A stretch of DNA of 64,000 nucleotides from Oceanisphaera profunda. GTDB taxonomy: Bacteria > Pseudomonadota > Gammaproteobacteria > Enterobacterales > Aeromonadaceae. Shown piece by piece: positions 62,887 through 64,000 of this stretch. Position 1 is the first letter of the stretch; each line of letters begins with the position of its first letter. Under the pieces are notes generated by a model. The model was not told the DNA's origin and made no database searches. It worked only from the letters and a program-made list of their open reading frames with translations. The DNA lies in the NCBI RefSeq assembly GCF_002157895.1, contig NZ_CP021377.1, positions 2,294,001-2,358,000 on the forward strand, read 5' to 3'. Made by a program: the position numbers and the translations under genes.

Positions 62887-64000
62887 ATGCCGTCACACCT
62901 GACTCTGGCACTGGCGCAGTTAAATTTTACTGTGGGTGCCATCGAAGCTAATACCCAAGCCATGCTCGGCGCTATCACAGATGCCCAAGCTCAAGGCGCC
63001 GACTTAGTGTTATTTTCTGAATTAGCCATCAGTGGCTCTCCGCCTGAAGACTTATTGCTGCGCGACGACTTATATGAGCGGGTGAACGCTGCTTTGGCAC
63101 AATTGGCCGCGGCCAGCAGTAACATTGCCATACTGGTGGGCCACCCGTGGCGCCAAGGCGGGCATTGCTATAATGCGGCCTCATTTTATGTGCAGGGCCA
63201 GCTACAAGAGCGTTACTTTAAGCAATGTTTACCAAATATCGGTCTCTGTGATGAACAGCGCTACTTTAGTGCAGGGGAACAAGCCGGGGTAGTGAGTTTT
63301 AAAGGTCACCGCTTTGGTATCTTGCTGGGCGAAGATATTTGGGGCACTAAGCCGGTTGAACATGCCAGAGCGGCCGGTGCGGAAATCTTACTCAGCCTAA
63401 ATGCGTCGGCTTTTCATGGCCAGCAGCCGCAGCTGCGCCATGAAAAATTGGCCAAGCGCAGCCGTGAGGCGGCCATGCCTTTGGTGTACGTTAATCAAGT
63501 GGGTGGCCAAGACGATCTGGTGTTTGATGGTCACTCGCAAGTCTTTAATGCCACCGGTGAGCTCACCCAGCGCTTAGCGGCCTTTGAGCATGAGTTAGCT
63601 TTGGTGCGCTTTGAGCAAAAATCGCCGCAGCCGGCGGCCATTAGCCCAGAGCAGGAGCCCTTAGCCGAGTTGTATCAGGCGTTGGTATTGGCCACCCGCG
63701 ATTATGTGCAAAAAAATGGCTTCGCGGGCGCCGTGCTAGGTTTGTCGGGCGGCATTGACTCGGCACTCACCTTGGCTATCGCCGTGGATGCGCTAGGCAA
63801 AGATCAGGTGCAGGCGGTGATGATGCCGTTTCGTTATACGGCTGCCATCAGCGTAGATGATGCACAAGAGCAAGCTAAACTATTAGACATTGAATATGAT
63901 AGCGTGCCGATTGAGCCTATTTTCGAAGCCTTCGTGCAGCAGCTGACTCCGCTGTTTGCCGGTGAAGAAAAGACGGCTGGTGATACTACAGAAGAAAACT
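62887..64000 (+). CDS. nadE: NAD+ synthetase NadE (glutamine-type), truncated by window edge
   Basis: The N-terminal 371 residues are present. The nitrilase-fold amidase domain has E45 (FSELAISG) and K112 (YFKQCLPN), but the nucleophile position reads GILLGEDIW: G148 (codon GGC at 63328-63330) replaces the expected Cys. The C-terminal synthetase begins with the P-loop GLSGGIDSALTLAIAVDALG and is intact as far as visible. So the enzyme probably makes NAD from ammonia only, or gets ammonia elsewhere. A sequencing error (TGC to GGC) is the alternative. The ATG is at 62887. Confidence 0.9.
   Translation, partial: MPSHLTLALAQLNFTVGAIEANTQAMLGAITDAQAQGADLVLFSELAISGSPPEDLLLRDDLYERVNAALAQLAAASSNIAILVGHPWRQGGHCYNAASFYVQGQLQERYFKQCLPNIGLCDEQRYFSAGEQAGVVSFKGHRFGILLGEDIWGTKPVEHARAAGAEILLSLNASAFHGQQPQLRHEKLAKRSREAAMPLVYVNQVGGQDDLVFDGHSQVFNATGELTQRLAAFEHELALVRFEQKSPQPAAISPEQEPLAELYQALVLATRDYVQKNGFAGAVLGLSGGIDSALTLAIAVDALGKDQVQAVMMPFRYTAAISVDDAQEQAKLLDIEYDSVPIEPIFEAFVQQLTPLFAGEEKTAGDTTEEN

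Overview
The window is one chromosomal segment of a gammaproteobacterium. Gene content and order resemble marine Aeromonadales (the Oceanisphaera / Oceanimonas / Zobellella group); this is inferred from remembered protein similarity, not a search. A salty habitat is suggested by an ectoine-degradation cluster, a Na+/H+ antiporter with its regulator, and MotX of the sodium-driven flagellar motor. No prophage, transposase gene, tRNA, rRNA or CRISPR array was seen. Most of the window is conserved housekeeping DNA.

Layout. 1-3.7 kb: a DctPQM TRAP dicarboxylate transporter. 3.8-4.5 kb: an orphan lipoprotein. 4.6-12.1 kb: accessory catabolic region on the minus strand (doeD, doeC, doeX, doeA, all best explained as ectoine degradation; doeB is not here), with a divergent SLC1-type symporter whose binding site looks tuned to a neutral substrate. 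12.3-19.6 kb: PACE efflux protein, ygfZ, sdhE-cptA, nadB, then the sigma-E operon rpoE-rseA-rseB-rseC behind a good sigma-E promoter. 19.8-25.5 kb: lepA-lepB-rnc-era-recO-pdxJ, tightly overlapping and lacking the usual acpS at the end. 25.6-33 kb: barA, rlmD, relA, mazG. 33-37 kb: motX, nsrR, corB-type protein, ypjD. 37-40.7 kb: ffh and rpsP-rimM-trmD-rplS. 40.9-48.5 kb: an MFS transporter, mutH, a 688-bp non-coding region with DnaA boxes, rppH, ptsP, lgt, thyA. 48.5-51.5 kb: a MITE-like element, a candidate nhaA-I (Li+) riboswitch, nhaA, nhaR, an ArsR-family regulator. 51.6-59.4 kb: rpsT, murJ, ribF-ileS-lspA-fkpB-ispH. 59.5-62.8 kb: minor type IV pilins. 62.9 kb to the end: nadE, cut by the window edge.

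The most interesting non-coding signals are: (1) a mutH-rppH intergenic region with three perfect DnaA boxes, a fourth near-match and a perfect IHF consensus, in the same place as E. coli DARS2; (2) a leader before nhaA that looks like the nhaA-I riboswitch; (3) a 265-bp element with terminal inverted repeats and a TA duplication; and (4) several families of short repeats filling intergenic gaps, some reaching into stop codons. The most interesting coding signals are the SLC1 symporter with Cys in place of the carboxylate-binding Arg next to ectoine catabolism, and a glutamine-dependent NAD synthetase whose amidase domain has Gly where the nucleophilic Cys should be.
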